In this document: in pieces, positions 10,973 to 22,992 of the stretch
Numbering within the stretch: position 1 is the stretch's first letter
Layout: each line of letters starts with the position of its first letter
Source of the DNA: Rosa chinensis
Taxonomy: Eukaryota > Streptophyta > Magnoliopsida > Rosales > Rosaceae
DNA: 64,000 bases
Reading direction: 5' to 3'
Assembly (NCBI RefSeq): GCF_002994745.2
Contig: NC_037094.1
Span: 69,730,819-69,794,818 of the forward strand
The notes under the pieces: model-generated
What the model saw: the letters and a program-made list of their open reading frames with translations, nothing else
Told to the model about the DNA's origin: nothing
Databases searched by the model: none
Translations under genes and position numbers: made by a program

Positions 10973-11029
10973 TATACTAATATATAAAGGTTAGGCTACT
11001 CCTCGGGAATGTTATTTGGGTTTTGACTT

Positions 11030-11620
11030 GGGAAAAAATTACAAACAGTACCCAACTTATGGGCCACTCCGAATTTCTATACCCAAGCTTCCGAAACTAT
11101 CACAATGGTACCCCAAATATCCCACCTGACCCAGCATTCGTACCTGCCGTCATGGACGGCGTTAACTATCATGCCACGTGGCATTTTCTTAGGGGTAAAA
11201 CCGACCCTCTGTCTTTACCTCCAGGGAAAAAAATACAAATAGTACCCAACCTATGACCGACTCTGAATTTATGTACCCAAATTTTCAAAAACTATCACAA
11301 TGGTACCCAGGTTATCTATCCCGACCCAACATATGTACCCGCGTCCCACGCTTGCGCAGCCCACCCGTGCCCAAGATGATGGGAGAGTTGGGAGGAAGAA
11401 GAAAATGAAGAGAGTTTGAGAAAGAAGAAGAAATCTGGTGAAAGGACGAGAATACCCATCAAAGTTTAACAATTGACTAACTGCGTAACGGCCAACAGTG
11501 TTCTAGGTACTAAAGTTGGGTCGGGGTCCGAACTTTAGGTACCAAAGTGATAGTTTTGGAAACTTGGGTACAGATATTCGGAGTCGACCATAGTTTGGGT
11601 ACTGTTTGTATTTTTTACCC
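11030..11620. mobile_element. MITE-like element, 9-bp TSD, with internal repeat of its end
   Basis: 591 bases between two copies of TTTTGACTT (11021-11029 and 11621-11629). The ends are about 75-base inverted repeats (GGGAAAAAATTACAAACAGT at the left, matched in reverse at the right). A third copy of this end lies inside in direct orientation at about 11227-11310. The empty site is visible in the related unit at about 559-567, where TTTTGACTT occurs once. It has no coding capacity. Confidence 0.88.
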
Positions 11621-11910
11621 TTTTGACTTTGATATCATTTTATTTTGGTGATCTCGTGAGGGACAGGACACCCCTTCCTCTGTAGCTTCTTGTTGTATAT
11701 TCTGATCATGCATTATTCAGTCAATTCTATCAGTTGACTTTAGTTAAATATATTTCATTGTTAATTATTCTAGCTTTGATAACTAGAATAAATCTCATAG
11801 AAGGCAACATTCGATTACTAGATTACTATATTTCATGCAAATCCCACTTTAGACTCTGATACACAGATTGGATAAGATTAATGGAGAAGTTTGATTCTAA
11901 TATCCAGCAA

Positions 11911-12739
11911 AGTTTCATGTGGGCTGTTGGATGTAGTGAGACTAAACTGATTATTTAATCTTTGCATTCTTGCTCTTTGTTGTTCATCCCAGACTTTTCA
12001 AGGACTCTTATGCAGTTTACCTTCCATGTATTGCAGTGGCAGATCCGTATAAATTCATTTATTACACAGGTAGATTTACTCTTAATTGCATAGCGGTATC
12101 ACAACTCCATTCATTGATGAATTCTACGGTATTTTGCTCCATAATTTTACAAAACTGATAAATTTGAAGCCCGTACATAACTTACTAAAAATCTCACTCA
12201 GAATAGTTGACTCCGCTCCTAAGTTACAACAATAATAGGTAAATAGTGAGAATAATTAAAAAACGACACCAAGTACATCACCGGGAACAACTTTGTAAAA
12301 CTATGTTTATTTGATCAACAATAACTCATTATTCATACAGTTTCAATGGCATCGAGAAGGGGTGGACTTCCCTCCGGATTGAGTGTGATTCAAAGTAGCA
12401 AATCACTTTGTTACCAATAAAGGATGCTCAGTCCTTTGTCGTCTAACTGTTGATTCGGTCAATTGTTGTACCATTCTCTTCTCCATGCAGGTTCGATTTT
12501 CACATATTTATTGAGAAGGGAATCAAGTGGTTGACTACTTAGCTAACTTTGGGATGGATCATGGGGGGCATTATTGGTGGGACTCTTGCTCTCCTTGTGC
12601 TTCAGCTACTTTTGTTCATAATCCGCAGGGCTCACCGAATTTTCACATTGGCTAATTTTGGTATGCTTGATGCACAAATGGTTTGGTGGTGATCATTCAT
12701 AGATGTGGGCTTGGGCTATAATGATTTATACTGCATGGA
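11911..12739. other. Intergenic, no gene supported
   Basis: AT-rich. A short plus-strand stretch at about 12553-12650 reads as a hydrophobic segment (GGIIGGTLALLVLQLLLFII) followed by RRAH, like the membrane segment of a receptor kinase. It lacks flanking exons and I do not call a gene. Confidence 0.5.
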
Positions 12740-14060
12740 GTGTGTACATGTATTGCAGACTTCTTAAAACTGTATAGAGCAGATGCAGAGACATGAACAG
12801 TCATATCACCTCTATCAGACTCAAATTGAGTCTAAACGGAAAGATATATCTAGTTCTACCCAATCCAAGATCATTTCTTGCAACTAAAGTAATCCGTTGA
12901 TTGGTTGAAGTACCTTAATCGAATGCATAGGGGTTCATTTACATATGGATTCAGATACCTTTCTGAAAACAAGTCACATATGCTTGATTCTTGAAGGATC
13001 ACTTTGCCAATTTTGTAAATCATAAATTCATAATCAAAAGAAAAGAATGCTGCAGTGATTTAATTTAAGCCATGCTACATGTACAAGCATGGTTCACAGC
13101 TTTTCCAATGTGCAATACATTAATAAATCTAACACTTCCAATATATACCGTAACTATGAGGTAGCCAAATGAATATGCACAAAAATGAAAAGAAGCAGAA
13201 TATTTGGAATTGAGTTTTTTAAAAGTATTGAGGACTCTTACATCACTATCATTGGCTATATCCACCAATCCACTCAACACTCTTTCAGTCTTTCCAAGAC
13301 TATTTGAGACAGTAGGAATAGAAGAAATTGTAAAAACTGATAATAAGTAGGTGTTAAGCGTTTGTTACCTTACCTACATTAATCCAGGTGCATATATACC
13401 TCAAACATGACTATGCTTCTTCTTTTCCTTTTAATTGTTCTTCCCTTAGTAGTTTCAACTTCATCTTCATATAATTACCTGCAATGCCATGAAGTAAATC
13501 TCAGCTGGTACAGGGGATAAACCATGAGTTAATTAGATCATATTTGGAAGCAACAATAAACTCTACTAATTAATACCGTTGAGACTACCATGAAACTTAA
13601 TATTAATACTACTTTCTCACTGCTGAAATTGCATTTAGAAGTTACAGAAAAGCAAATGTAGCATCATTCATGGATATCCTATCAGTAAAGCTCTACAACA
13701 GAAGACTTCTGTGATGCTTCAGAACATTCATCACACGTGGTGTTTTCGCATTCTCTGTAGCTCACTTCAACAACCTTCACACTAGTGTTTCTATCGCTCC
13801 AAGTAAAGACGAATCCTATAAACTAAACTGATAAAATGAAAATGAATGAACGAAAAAGGATCTTTCAATATGGTGCCACCATCTTATCATTCTCTAGTCT
13901 GAGAGTCTTACCAGAGAGAGTTGACCTCTTTTTATACACACAGGGTGTCTTGTCGACAAAATCGAGTCTTAATGATACATAAGGAACTCACTAAATTGAT
14001 AGTATTTCAGATTCTTTCACCGTTATTCACTAAGAGGGAAAGAGATTATCTAATTTTTAT
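12740..14060 (-). pseudogene. ZYP1 C-terminal fragment, decayed copy
   Basis: Repeats the 3' flank and several of the last exons and introns of the longer ZYP1 fragment at 17290-18900 in the same order. The last exon (about 12913-12990) reads YLNPY then PYAFD and stop, but only with a one-base shift between them. The exon at about 13397-13470 needs another one-base shift and has a TGA if read straight. Blocks at about 13700-13800 and 13895-13960 match the exons at 18559-18669 and 18758-18838. It is a dead partial duplicate, upstream of the NAC gene in window order. Confidence 0.75.
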
Positions 14061-15280
14061 GAAATTTCACACTTCAATAGCAGTTCCCCAACACTATGCT
14101 TTTCCAGTTCCCACCCGCAATATGATACAACTTTAACTACAGTCATCACTGCTACATTTGAAACGAGTTTTATGCTCCCAATCCATTTCATATACAAACA
14201 AGCTATCTTTTTTTTGTTGCTTGGGCAAGTTGGGTTCAACAATTCTAATCTTCAACTCACAGTCCTCAGTCCTAGGTGAAATATGGGTCGCCAAAAAAAG
14301 TATATGAAGCGACAATAGAAAGGTGCAAGTTCAATATAATGTCCCAAACAGTGGAATCAGAGCTAATACCAACTTTTCTAGAAAGAGAATGAGCAAATAT
14401 TATTTCAGTTTAAAAGTATTTTTGGTCCTAGAGAACAGATGAGCTCCTCACAGTCTCAGCAGAACCGAAGGTGTGATGCAGCAGCTATTGTTCTTAACAT
14501 CTTTTCCGGAGTCCTCCTTAAATCCCTAAATCCAGAATTGCCTACAGTCCTAAACCAATTTACCCAATAATCGCAATCTCCTTGTAATTATGTGAATCAT
14601 ATAAAAAAATTACATGCTTTGCCTTACAAGAAATCACAACTGCCATCAATTATAATGTGCAAGGATCAAATTTCAAAATGAGAATATATTATACAATCAA
14701 CTGGTCCAATTTTCCAGTGCTCGATTGCTTCTTAAGAAGCCCTAACCCCCAATCTCAAGGTTATTTCAACTAAATTTTAAAACTTTAAGCTATACATAAA
14801 ATGTGGGCATCTGGGCATGTATATAAAAATCTCAAAATGAAGCTATATACAACTCTGAGTCAATTGATCCCCATAAGACCCCAAAATTCAAACAATTCTC
14901 TAAGCTCAAATTGCACTAGGAACCCTCATCATCATATTAAACTTCAATAACCCATACCTCGTTAGCTTCGCCGTCAGCAGCTTACGCCAGCGTGCATTGT
15001 TCGCCGTCACCGTCCAGAGAGACTGAAACAGAAGGAAAGGATTTAGGGTCTTTCCTTATCTTTTCAACAAAAAATAATAATAATACTTTCGATCAAAAAA
15101 TAAAAATAAAAGAAATTAAATAATACTTTCGATCAAAAAATAAAAATAGAAGTTTGAAAGATATTTCAAATTTTGCCTTTCCTTAACTGCTAAGGAGTAA
15201 GGAGTTTTCGCCTACGTCATCACCCCCAACGGTCATAAAATCTACTTTCCCTAATGTTTTAGGGAACTACTCCAATCGCC
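14061..15280. other. Intergenic upstream of the NAC gene
   Basis: No supported gene. It contains a roughly 45-base direct duplication (TAATACTTTCGATCAAAAAA at about 15080 and 15122). A GC-richer patch at 14960-15040 (CGCCGTCAGCAGC) might be an old exon, but I cannot assign it. Confidence 0.5.
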
Positions 15281-15287
15281 TATATAA
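15281..15287 (+). promoter_or_regulatory. TATA box of NAC gene
   Basis: TATATAA lies 131 bases before the ATG at 15412, with a pyrimidine-rich leader between them. This is a normal plant core promoter spacing. Confidence 0.6.
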
Positions 15288-15411
15288 ACCTTCTCACAGA
15301 CCATTCTCATTTTCAGACATCAAACTCTCCCTCTACGTTAGAAAGTTTCTCCCTGTTCTGTTTTTCATCTTATTCGCTTTGATCAAATTCATTTGCTTTG
15401 ATCAATTAGTA

Positions 15412-16590
15412 ATGGCTCTCGTAGATCAATTCATGACTCTGGATCAACTTGATGTGGGTGTGGTGAAGACGTTTCACCCTACTGAAGCTGAGTTGGTGGG
15501 TTTCTTTCTATACAACAAGATTTCCATGGCTTCAAACCCAGGCAATCATATTCAGACCTTCCCTGAAATTTGTATATACGGCGAGACAGGCTTACCACCT
15601 TGGGAGATATGGAGGGTATATCAGCAATTCAAGTTTCCCCACCAAGATTTTCTCTACTTCTTCTCCTGGGCCAAGAAAGTGAGCCCCAACAAATCTCGCA
15701 ACTCTCGCACGGTTGGCTCTGATGGAGGAACGTGGAGCGAGACGGAAGCCGGTAGGCCTGTGTATATCAGTGGAAGTGAAGAGGCGTTTGGGAAAGTCAG
15801 GAAGTTTCGGTATGAAAAGAACAAGGACAAAACGTTTGTGCATCACGCTGCTTGGTTGATGGAGGAGTACACCATCAACCAAGCACCAGATCTGGCTTTG
15901 TGCCGACTCAAAGTCAATGATAAAGGAGGAGGAAGAAAAAAGAGGAAGAAGAGTTCTGATGAGACTAATGAGGATCAGAATGTGAGAAGCAAAAAGTGTT
16001 TGAAAAACCGAAAAGTTGAACCGAGAAGAGATCAAACTAATTTCTTGGATCCTGAGGAGCAACAAGAAGGCAGTGCTTCCTTTGCTACTACTACTTCACA
16101 GCTAATTCTCTCTCCCTATCATCATGAAGATGATCAAGCGGTTCAGGTGGTTCCGGAGAACAATTACGATTATGACGAGCTGCAGCAGATCCTCTTTAGT
16201 GATGATGATTGTATGGATGAGAATCTAATGTTCTCTCCCACTATCTTGTTTGATGATGCTCAGCTTATGGCTTCTGTTGATCAATCAATAGCCAGTGAGC
16301 AACAACAACAACAAGATTCAGATTATTCACTTGCGCCGCAACAGCAATTGGAACCTGACAATAGGTGTCAAGGGGAGGACCAAATACAACAACAACAAGA
16401 TCAGCCCTCTTCCTCTCATTCTCATGAGCAGCAGCTGCTCATCGGTGATGGCGATCTGATGATTTATGGCCAACATAACGACTTCTTATGGTCAGATGAA
16501 TTTAATGGACTCTTGACTCATGAAGATCAGCTGGGAGCTGTGCCATGGCGGGATAGTGATGATCAGTTTCAGTATTCTGACATCTTGTAG
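15412..16590 (+). CDS. NAC-domain transcription factor, single exon
   Basis: 392 residues from the ATG of MALVDQFMTLDQ; the frame extends upstream to a TTG at 15379 that is not a credible start. The NAC domain covers about residues 12-170: FHPTEAELVGFFLYNKI (subdomain A), IQTFPEICIYGETGLPPWEI (B), YFFSWAKKVSPNKSRNSRTV and GGTWSETEAGRPV (C/D), and HHAAWLMEEYTI with ALCRLKV (E). This is the DNA-binding and dimerisation fold of NAC factors. It is followed by a basic run (GGGRKKRKK), a likely nuclear signal, then an acidic, Gln-rich tail typical of a transactivation region. Subdomains C and D are diverged from the usual WKATGKD form. Most NAC genes have introns; absence here suggests a fast-evolving branch or a retrocopy. 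The frame is intact. Confidence 0.85.
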   Translation: MALVDQFMTLDQLDVGVVKTFHPTEAELVGFFLYNKISMASNPGNHIQTFPEICIYGETGLPPWEIWRVYQQFKFPHQDFLYFFSWAKKVSPNKSRNSRTVGSDGGTWSETEAGRPVYISGSEEAFGKVRKFRYEKNKDKTFVHHAAWLMEEYTINQAPDLALCRLKVNDKGGGRKKRKKSSDETNEDQNVRSKKCLKNRKVEPRRDQTNFLDPEEQQEGSASFATTTSQLILSPYHHEDDQAVQVVPENNYDYDELQQILFSDDDCMDENLMFSPTILFDDAQLMASVDQSIASEQQQQQDSDYSLAPQQQLEPDNRCQGEDQIQQQQDQPSSSHSHEQQLLIGDGDLMIYGQHNDFLWSDEFNGLLTHEDQLGAVPWRDSDDQFQYSDIL

Positions 16591-16699
16591 TTTCGTTTTT
16601 ATTCCTAAATGTAGATATTTTGATTCTGAAGCCAATTAATTGATTGGTGGATACTCTACTTATACTGTAAATCAATTCTTCATCTATCAATGAAATCAA

Positions 16700-16870
16700 A
16701 TTTCTAGTTTACTGTGTACATGTACTGCAGCTTTCTAATATTTTCAAAATTTTACAGAAACATGAAAACAGAATCATACTCAAATTTGAGTCTATACATT
16801 TGAAAGAAATATCTTTTGGCCAATTCAAACCCCATATCTTGCAACTATATAAACTCTGATGTCTTCTTAT
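16700..16870. repeat. Extra copy of the ZYP1 3' flank
   Basis: Shares an ordered set of words with 12740-12890 and 17290-17450: GTACATGTA..., ACAGAAACATGAAA, TTGAGTCTA and CATATCTTGCAACT. It lies directly after the NAC gene. Three copies of the ZYP1 3' flank therefore surround the NAC gene, which points to repeated local duplication. Confidence 0.65.
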
Positions 16871-17558
16871 ATCTCCCTCCTCTTCATTTCATATCCCTTG
16901 GAACAAAGAAAAAAAAAAGAGAAGCATATCTGCAAAGTAGCAATCAAATTTTCATTTAAAGTTTTGACCTTTTTTTCACTATCTATTTGCAGTGATCACA
17001 TAGATCAAGTGCGTACCACTTTCAGTAATGAGTAGATCCCCATATGTACAAAGAGTGTGATGTTAACTAATTACAAAATCCCATATTGATAAAGAGTTCA
17101 GAACTGATATGATCCAAATCAGTAAAAATTGCCCTAGTTCTATGTCCACTTATACGCAAGACCAAATCCTGTACACGATCAGATCACATGCCTGCTAGTG
17201 TGTGAGGCATTTAAGAGGTACCATAGCGGTTTCTTTCGTGACCTGAAACAAAAGTAGGAAAAGCTGCATTAAGGCTTCGATTCGGTGTAGTTTAGTGTGT
17301 AGTGTATACATGTACTCTAAATTTTCTTAAAGGTTTTCAAAGCATTTCAGAAACATGAAAGATTATATCAAACCTAAATGGAGTCTAAACTGAGAAAGAA
17401 AGACCTAGTTGACCAATTCAAGATCATATCTTGCTTCTAAAGGGATTCAGATATATAAAAATTGAAAACAAGAAGGGAGATCTTAATGCAGATTTAGTTT
17501 GAGTTTAACAAATAAAGTAAAATCATGTATACTATCATTGGTTGAAATTGAAATACCT

Positions 17559-20500
17559 TAATCAAATGCATATGGATCATCAGCATATGGATTCAGAGAC
17601 CCTTTAGAAAACAGGTCAACGATGTTTGAAGGACGTGGTTGACCCTCTCCCTTAGATCCCTACATAACAAAAACAACATATTGCAAATTCAGTATTTGCA
17701 GAATCAAAATGAGTGCTGCATTATATAACTCAAGCAATGCATCCAGCTTTTCCAATAATTCAATACAGTAATCTTTGGATTTAACAATATGTGTTCCAAA
17801 AAACCAACTTATCCTATATGTTCCAGCTACATGGTATTGATTTTCATTATCTGAGGAAACCAAAAGCAGGATCTTTTTACTTGTAATTCTAAATGCATGC
17901 GGATTCTTATAGCAACATTAACTGTATCCACTCAGATATATTTTATCCAAGAAAACTGAAGCTTCCAAGCAATCTTAGACATGAGAAAGTAGATGAATCA
18001 CAAGATATTACAAAAGTGAAATAAAGTAATGGGTTTAGCTTACCTTGACCACACTCCTGGGGCTTTTGACTTTTGGTGTACTTGTCCTCTTATGTTTTCT
18101 TGGATCCTGATGTTATACAGAAAATAAAATTCAGTTATTAGGAAATGTATGTACACATAAAGATACATAATTCTGAAGGTGAAAATGGAGATCGAGCATA
18201 TAGCTTCACAGAAGCCACCAGGTTCACACCTCAAACATGACTGTGCTTCTTAATTTCCGTTTAATAGTTCTTCCATTACCAGTTTCAACTTCATATTCGT
18301 CACGAATTACCTGAAATGCATGAAGTAAGTCTCAGGTAGTTGATGGGATAAGGGAAAAATTAATCTCAGGATGTTGATAGGATAAGGCAAGAATTAATCA
18401 GATCTTAACAAGCACCATTAAACCGTTGTTAATACTATTGCCACTAGCAAGAAGATTCATATTTATGATCCATTTTCAACTACAGAAGTTGCTCTAAAGC
18501 TAAAGTTGCATTATTTATGAATATACCATCAGTAAAACTGTACGAGAGAAATTTCTACCTTTTTGTGGTGCTTTGAAATATTCATTACAGTTGGTGAATT
18601 GATATTCTCTGAAGCTTTCTTCAACAGTGTTGACACAGGTGTTTGTTTTGCTCCCACTAGAGGTGAATCCTACAAACCAAATAGAATGAAATATCATAAT
18701 GAGAGTCATATTGTCATGTGAAAAGGAAATAAAATGATTTTCAGAATATCGTCCCACTTTCTCATGCTCTGGTCTTCTCAGAGAACGCTGACCTCTCCTT
18801 CTCACAACAGGGTTTCTCCTTGACGAAATTGAGTATTCCTGAGACAGAATGAACTCATCATATTGATAGAAATTCCAGACTATTATCAGATTATGAAATT
18901 TTATACTTCAACCACGATCACAAAAAAGAAATCTTTTAAATATACGCCCTCCCACTGCATAAATCCATGCCTTTTTGTGTTGTCTTCTATCTTAGTGAAA
19001 TACTTTCTTGATTAAAGGATCAATCTATTCAATCATGCATATTTTAATAAAAATAAAATAAATTTGTGTATCACTGTTCTTATATGATTACAAACTTCAA
19101 AATTTAAATAGTAAGTATATCTGGCATAGATTAGTATCACTGCATCCAGATGTTAATGCAAATTCAAACAATTTTGTGTAGGTGTGTAGGTGTGTGTGTG
19201 TGTGTCTGTGAGAGAGAGAGAGAGAGAGAGAGATGCATTGGTTATAAAATCAACCTTCTTTGAATTCACTTCTTGCTCCTCTTCTGGCTTATCACTCATA
19301 ACTTTCCACTGCAATTGCAGTAATGCCCTCTGCTTCTCCTCCTGTGATAATAAGAATATGTAAAAGATGTACAAAAAAATAAATTCAGAAAGAACATAGG
19401 AAGATAAGTACTTTGGACTTTTGAAGATCCAAGTCCTCCTGAAGCTTCTTAATCTCATCTTCATGCTGAAGCCTCAAAGCTTTCAGTTGGGCTTCATGTT
19501 CATTCCTCATTGATGTAATTTTCTATGACAAAAGTAATCTGATTTAGTTACTTAGGCGTATAAGACCCAACTTAGTTCGAGCTTAGAGCTACATGAAGGT
19601 ACAAACCTCTCTCAACTCGTTTTCAGCTTGAAGTTGGATCTGCTTTAGCTCTTCACTGTGTTTAGCTTTTATACTTCGTTCCTTTTTATCATGCTCCTGC
19701 TGAAGACTACTGACCTGTAAATGTGAAAGTCAATAATGTTCTACCCCAAATGTGGCACTCTAGTTAGTGTAGTTGAGAATATAATCAGAAGCATGTAACA
19801 GAAATGCCTCAGAAAAGGAGAAACTTCCCCGATCAAAACTGAGCTACGTAGAACACGCCAAGGGTTAAACTAGGATTAATTCTTTGAAAAAAGTTGCACA
19901 GCCAGTAACAAATTGCAGGTAGGCTATTTAGTAGAATTATTACAGGTGCAAACAGACTTGAGTACCAAACAATTTTTTCTGCTTTTTTTTGTTTTGTCAG
20001 CTTAATAATTTACAAATACTATAGACTAATGGTGAATGCTGAGGAATGAAAACTTCGTTCAATGCAATATATGTTGAGAGGTATTTAACATATGAAAAAT
20101 AATTTCTCCCCTACTGAATGTAAATGTCTGATAATGTCAGAGAATATGTAGAAAAAAAAAAAAAAAAATTCCGTCGTGTTGTTATATTAAACTAATGTAA
20201 TTTGTGCAAAAAGTGATTATCAATTTTATATTTAATAGCATGCACCACTTTCCCACACATACCAGCGCAGTATGTTCCTCCTGAACATGCATTAAGTGCT
20301 GCCCAGATTCTTCTCTGCATTCTTCAAGTTTTTTCTCACATTCTATCGCCCTTTCTCGAACAAGTTTTTCTGCCTGCAGTTTCAATTAAACGAAGATCAA
20401 TTCAAGAAAATGATTTATCTCTAACATATTCCAGGAGAAGGTAAAAATGAGAAAACCTTTTGCTTTTCCATGTTAACTATCTCCAGCTTCTCCACCTCAT

Positions 20501-20983
20501 ACTTCTTCCGGATGTCATTAATTGCCCAAGTAAATTTGTCATAATGCCAATCCAAAAGTAGTTAAACAACTGTAATGTGTCCAGATGCCTAGATCATAAG
20601 AGGTCAGACCTGGTCATTCCTCTGAGATATGTCTTTCAAATGCCTTGACAGTTCTAGTTGTTTACTCTCAAGCATGAGGTCATAGTGCTTCTTATCTTCC
20701 ACAAGTTTAATTTCAGCAGCAGTCAGCGATGCAAGATTCTGGAACAAAGTACAGAACTGTAAGTACGTAAAATATGGTTTTACGAACATCTCACATTTAT
20801 ATTGAATTACAAACCTCTGTGATCTGTTCTTCCAGATTCTTCTCTCGTTCCTTATATTGCACAATAAGTTGCTCCTTTTCCTCTAGTGTGCTATGAAGCT
20901 GGCTGACTTGTTTATTCATCAAATCTACATGCTGCTCATGTGTTTCACCTTGCTTCAGTAAACCATCTATTTGTTCCGCTTTG
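17559..20983 (-). pseudogene. ZYP1: ZYP1 (synaptonemal complex transverse filament) C-terminal half
   Basis: ZYP1 forms the transverse filaments of the plant synaptonemal complex. About 400 C-terminal residues are spread over twelve exons with clean GT/AG borders: 20815-20980, 20610-20738, 20457-20525, 20263-20373, 19607-19714, 19412-19522, 19255-19341, 18758-18838, 18559-18669, 18230-18310, 18044-18106 and 17559-17659 (each within a base or two). Family landmarks are [57 protein letters not shown] and the end [11 protein letters not shown]. The upstream exons are coiled coil; the tail is basic. Two faults: the N-terminal half is absent, cut at about 20983 by repeat sequence, and the acceptor before the exon at 20525 reads GG instead of AG. 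The exons are otherwise well kept, so loss is recent, or the gene is split by insertion. Confidence 0.88.
19180..19232. repeat. Microsatellite (GT)n-(GA)n
   Basis: A compound run of GT then GA dinucleotides inside a ZYP1 intron. Likely length-variable. Confidence 0.85.
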
Positions 20984-21120
20984 CAGAGATGATCTATACA
21001 CTAGTACCTAAAAACTTAACGGTCAAGATGTGGATATGATTTGGCTAAAATTTTGCAGAAATGATCTATACATTAGTACCTAAAAACTGAATGGTTAAGA
21101 TGTGGATATGAGACCGAAAA
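20981..21120. repeat. 70-base direct repeat at the ZYP1 breakpoint
   Basis: Two copies of a block beginning TTGCAGAGATGATCTATACA (about 20981) and TTGCAGAAATGATCTATACA (about 21052), each running to GATGTGGATATGA. It begins exactly where the ZYP1 exon homology stops, so it may mark the rearrangement joint. Confidence 0.7.
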
Positions 21121-21171
21121 GTGATCCTAAACTCCAACCTCACACACTAATTTCATAGTGGGGCCTTACTC

Positions 21172-21210
<39 letters not shown>
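21172..21210. repeat. Microsatellite (TG)n-(TA)n
   Basis: A compound TG and TA dinucleotide run next to the breakpoint repeat. Confidence 0.85.
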
Positions 21211-21211
<1 letters not shown>

Positions 21212-21234
21212 AGAAAATGTAGGTTCAAATGCCG

Positions 21235-22856
21235 TAAGTATATATGGGAAAATTCTAAGGTGCTGGGTTGTTTGCTATAGAACCATTTTTTTGAATATTT
21301 TAGACCGTTGGATTAAAAATATATCCAATGGCCTTGAATATTTAAAAGGTTGGTAACCTATTTACCCCTTAACCAAATCATTAGTAATTAATTATAGAAT
21401 ATTTTTCTCTAAAAAATAAAAAAGTAATGAGTCTTTTATTACTAATTAAGTACATCATTAGTACTTTCCTTAATCAATTATAACTGAGGTCTACTTTGAG
21501 TAATTTATCATTAAATCAAATAATTACTTATATGATGACAATATACTACCTTATAGATGTGGAAATTTAATTATATTATGGTACTTATTCCACATATGAT
21601 CATATTTACAAAAAGAATGGGAGAAATGACGAAAAATGTTGTAAAAAAATGTCCTTTTTTGGTAATTACAAGGTCTAGGACTACATTTACAAGTTTATGA
21701 ATCATTTTATAAAATTAAAAACGAATGTGTTGTTTAGGGTGGTAAATCTTCTTATTTTAGACTAAATAGAGCATGTGTCCTCATTCACGTAATAGAGATC
21801 TCAACTGTGTAATTGGGTGATACCTTGTGTACTGTTCCTCATTGAGAAAATAATTACATCACTGACAGCGATTATTATGAATATAAGGATAAATGATCAA
21901 AAATATTGTAATAAATGTCTTGTTTGTGGTAATTACAAGGCCTAAGACAAAATATACCAGTTTATGAACTATTTTACAAAATTGACAACAAATGTGTTGT
22001 ATAAGTGGTAAATCTTCTTATTTCATACCAAATAGAGCATTTCTCCTCATTCACGTAATAGAGGTCTCGAATGTGTAATTGGGTGGTACCTTGTGTAATC
22101 TTCCTCATTAAGAAAATAATTACGTCTTCGACAATGCTTATTACAAATATAAGGACAAATGATCAAAAATATTGTAATAAATGTCCTGTCTGTGGTAATT
22201 ACAAGGTCTAAGACAACATATACTAATTTATGAACTATTTTACAAAATTGAAGACAAATGTGTTGTACAAGTGGTAAATCTTCGTATTTCATACCAAATA
22301 GAGCATGTTCCCTCATTCACGTAATATAGTTCTCGAATGTGTAATTGGGTGGTATCTTGTGTAATCTTTCTCATTGAGAAAATAATTACATCTCTGACAA
22401 CACTTATTACGAATATTAGGACAAATGATTAAAAATATTGTAATAAATGTCATGTTTGTGGTAATTACAAGGTCTAAGACAACATCTACTAATTTATTAA
22501 CCATTTTATAAAATTCACGACAAATGTGTTGTATAAGCGGTTAATCTTCATATTTATACCAAATAGAGCATGTGTTCTCATTCACATAATATAGTTCTCG
22601 ATTGTGTAATTGGGGTAAACATTTTCGTATTTACTCCATTTAGGACAATATTTACAGGTATATAGACAATATTACAAATTGATGACAAATGTGTTATTAA
22701 ATTGGTAATATTTTTTTTTTTAAATTGCCATGTGTCAAAATTTGAATGGGTAACCTGATGACCAATTCATCAGGCTACCATTATATTAAATTGTTATATA
22801 TTAAAAAAATAAAAATAAAAGGTATGGGATACGGGAGGGTATTGTAGCCTGTCTCA
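21235..22856. mobile_element. Repeat-bearing element with about 265-base tandem monomers (left copy)
   Basis: An AT-rich non-coding block holding about four tandem monomers. The marker phrase AGAGCATGTGTCCTCATTCA and variants recurs at about 21769, 22029, 22297 and 22561. It ends with CATGTGTCAAAATTTGAATG, a hairpin (CCTGATGACCAATTCATCAGG), an A-rich run, then GGTATGGGATAC and TGTAGCCTGTCTC. The same order of parts ends the array at 41495-43770 inside the CACTA element. The ends and transposition class are not resolved. An internal palindrome (ATCCAATGG/CCGTTGGAT type) lies at 21290-21350. Confidence 0.65.
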
Positions 22857-22992
22857 GTATATATTGAGAGGACTAATCAAGCAATTTGTTTGATAGAAAA
22901 GACGAACTCATAGCCAATACACAAACACTGTGTGTCTTTCTAATAATGTGCCTAGAAAAAGTGCTTGACGCATGCTTTATATAAGAAATCGA

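Larger units (their letters stand above)
9773..11910. repeat. Degenerate EXORDIUM repeat unit that has lost its gene
   Basis: Aligns in order with 1-860 once three insertions are removed: the retrocopy 10205-10669, the MITE 10698-10972 and the MITE 11030-11620. Similarity fades near 11910 before the position where the gene would stand. No EXORDIUM coding sequence follows. Confidence 0.75.

Noticed and set aside
12553..12650. Membrane-segment-like frame GGIIGGTLALLVLQLLLFII
   Set aside because: It is isolated, with no neighbouring exons or domain; it could be a decayed receptor-kinase piece but is not supportable.
22047..22504. Two similar minus-strand frames with hydrophobic runs (LVITTDRTFITIFLIICP)
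   Set aside because: They are translations of the same 265-base monomer, begin at non-ATG codons and lie in a non-coding repeat.
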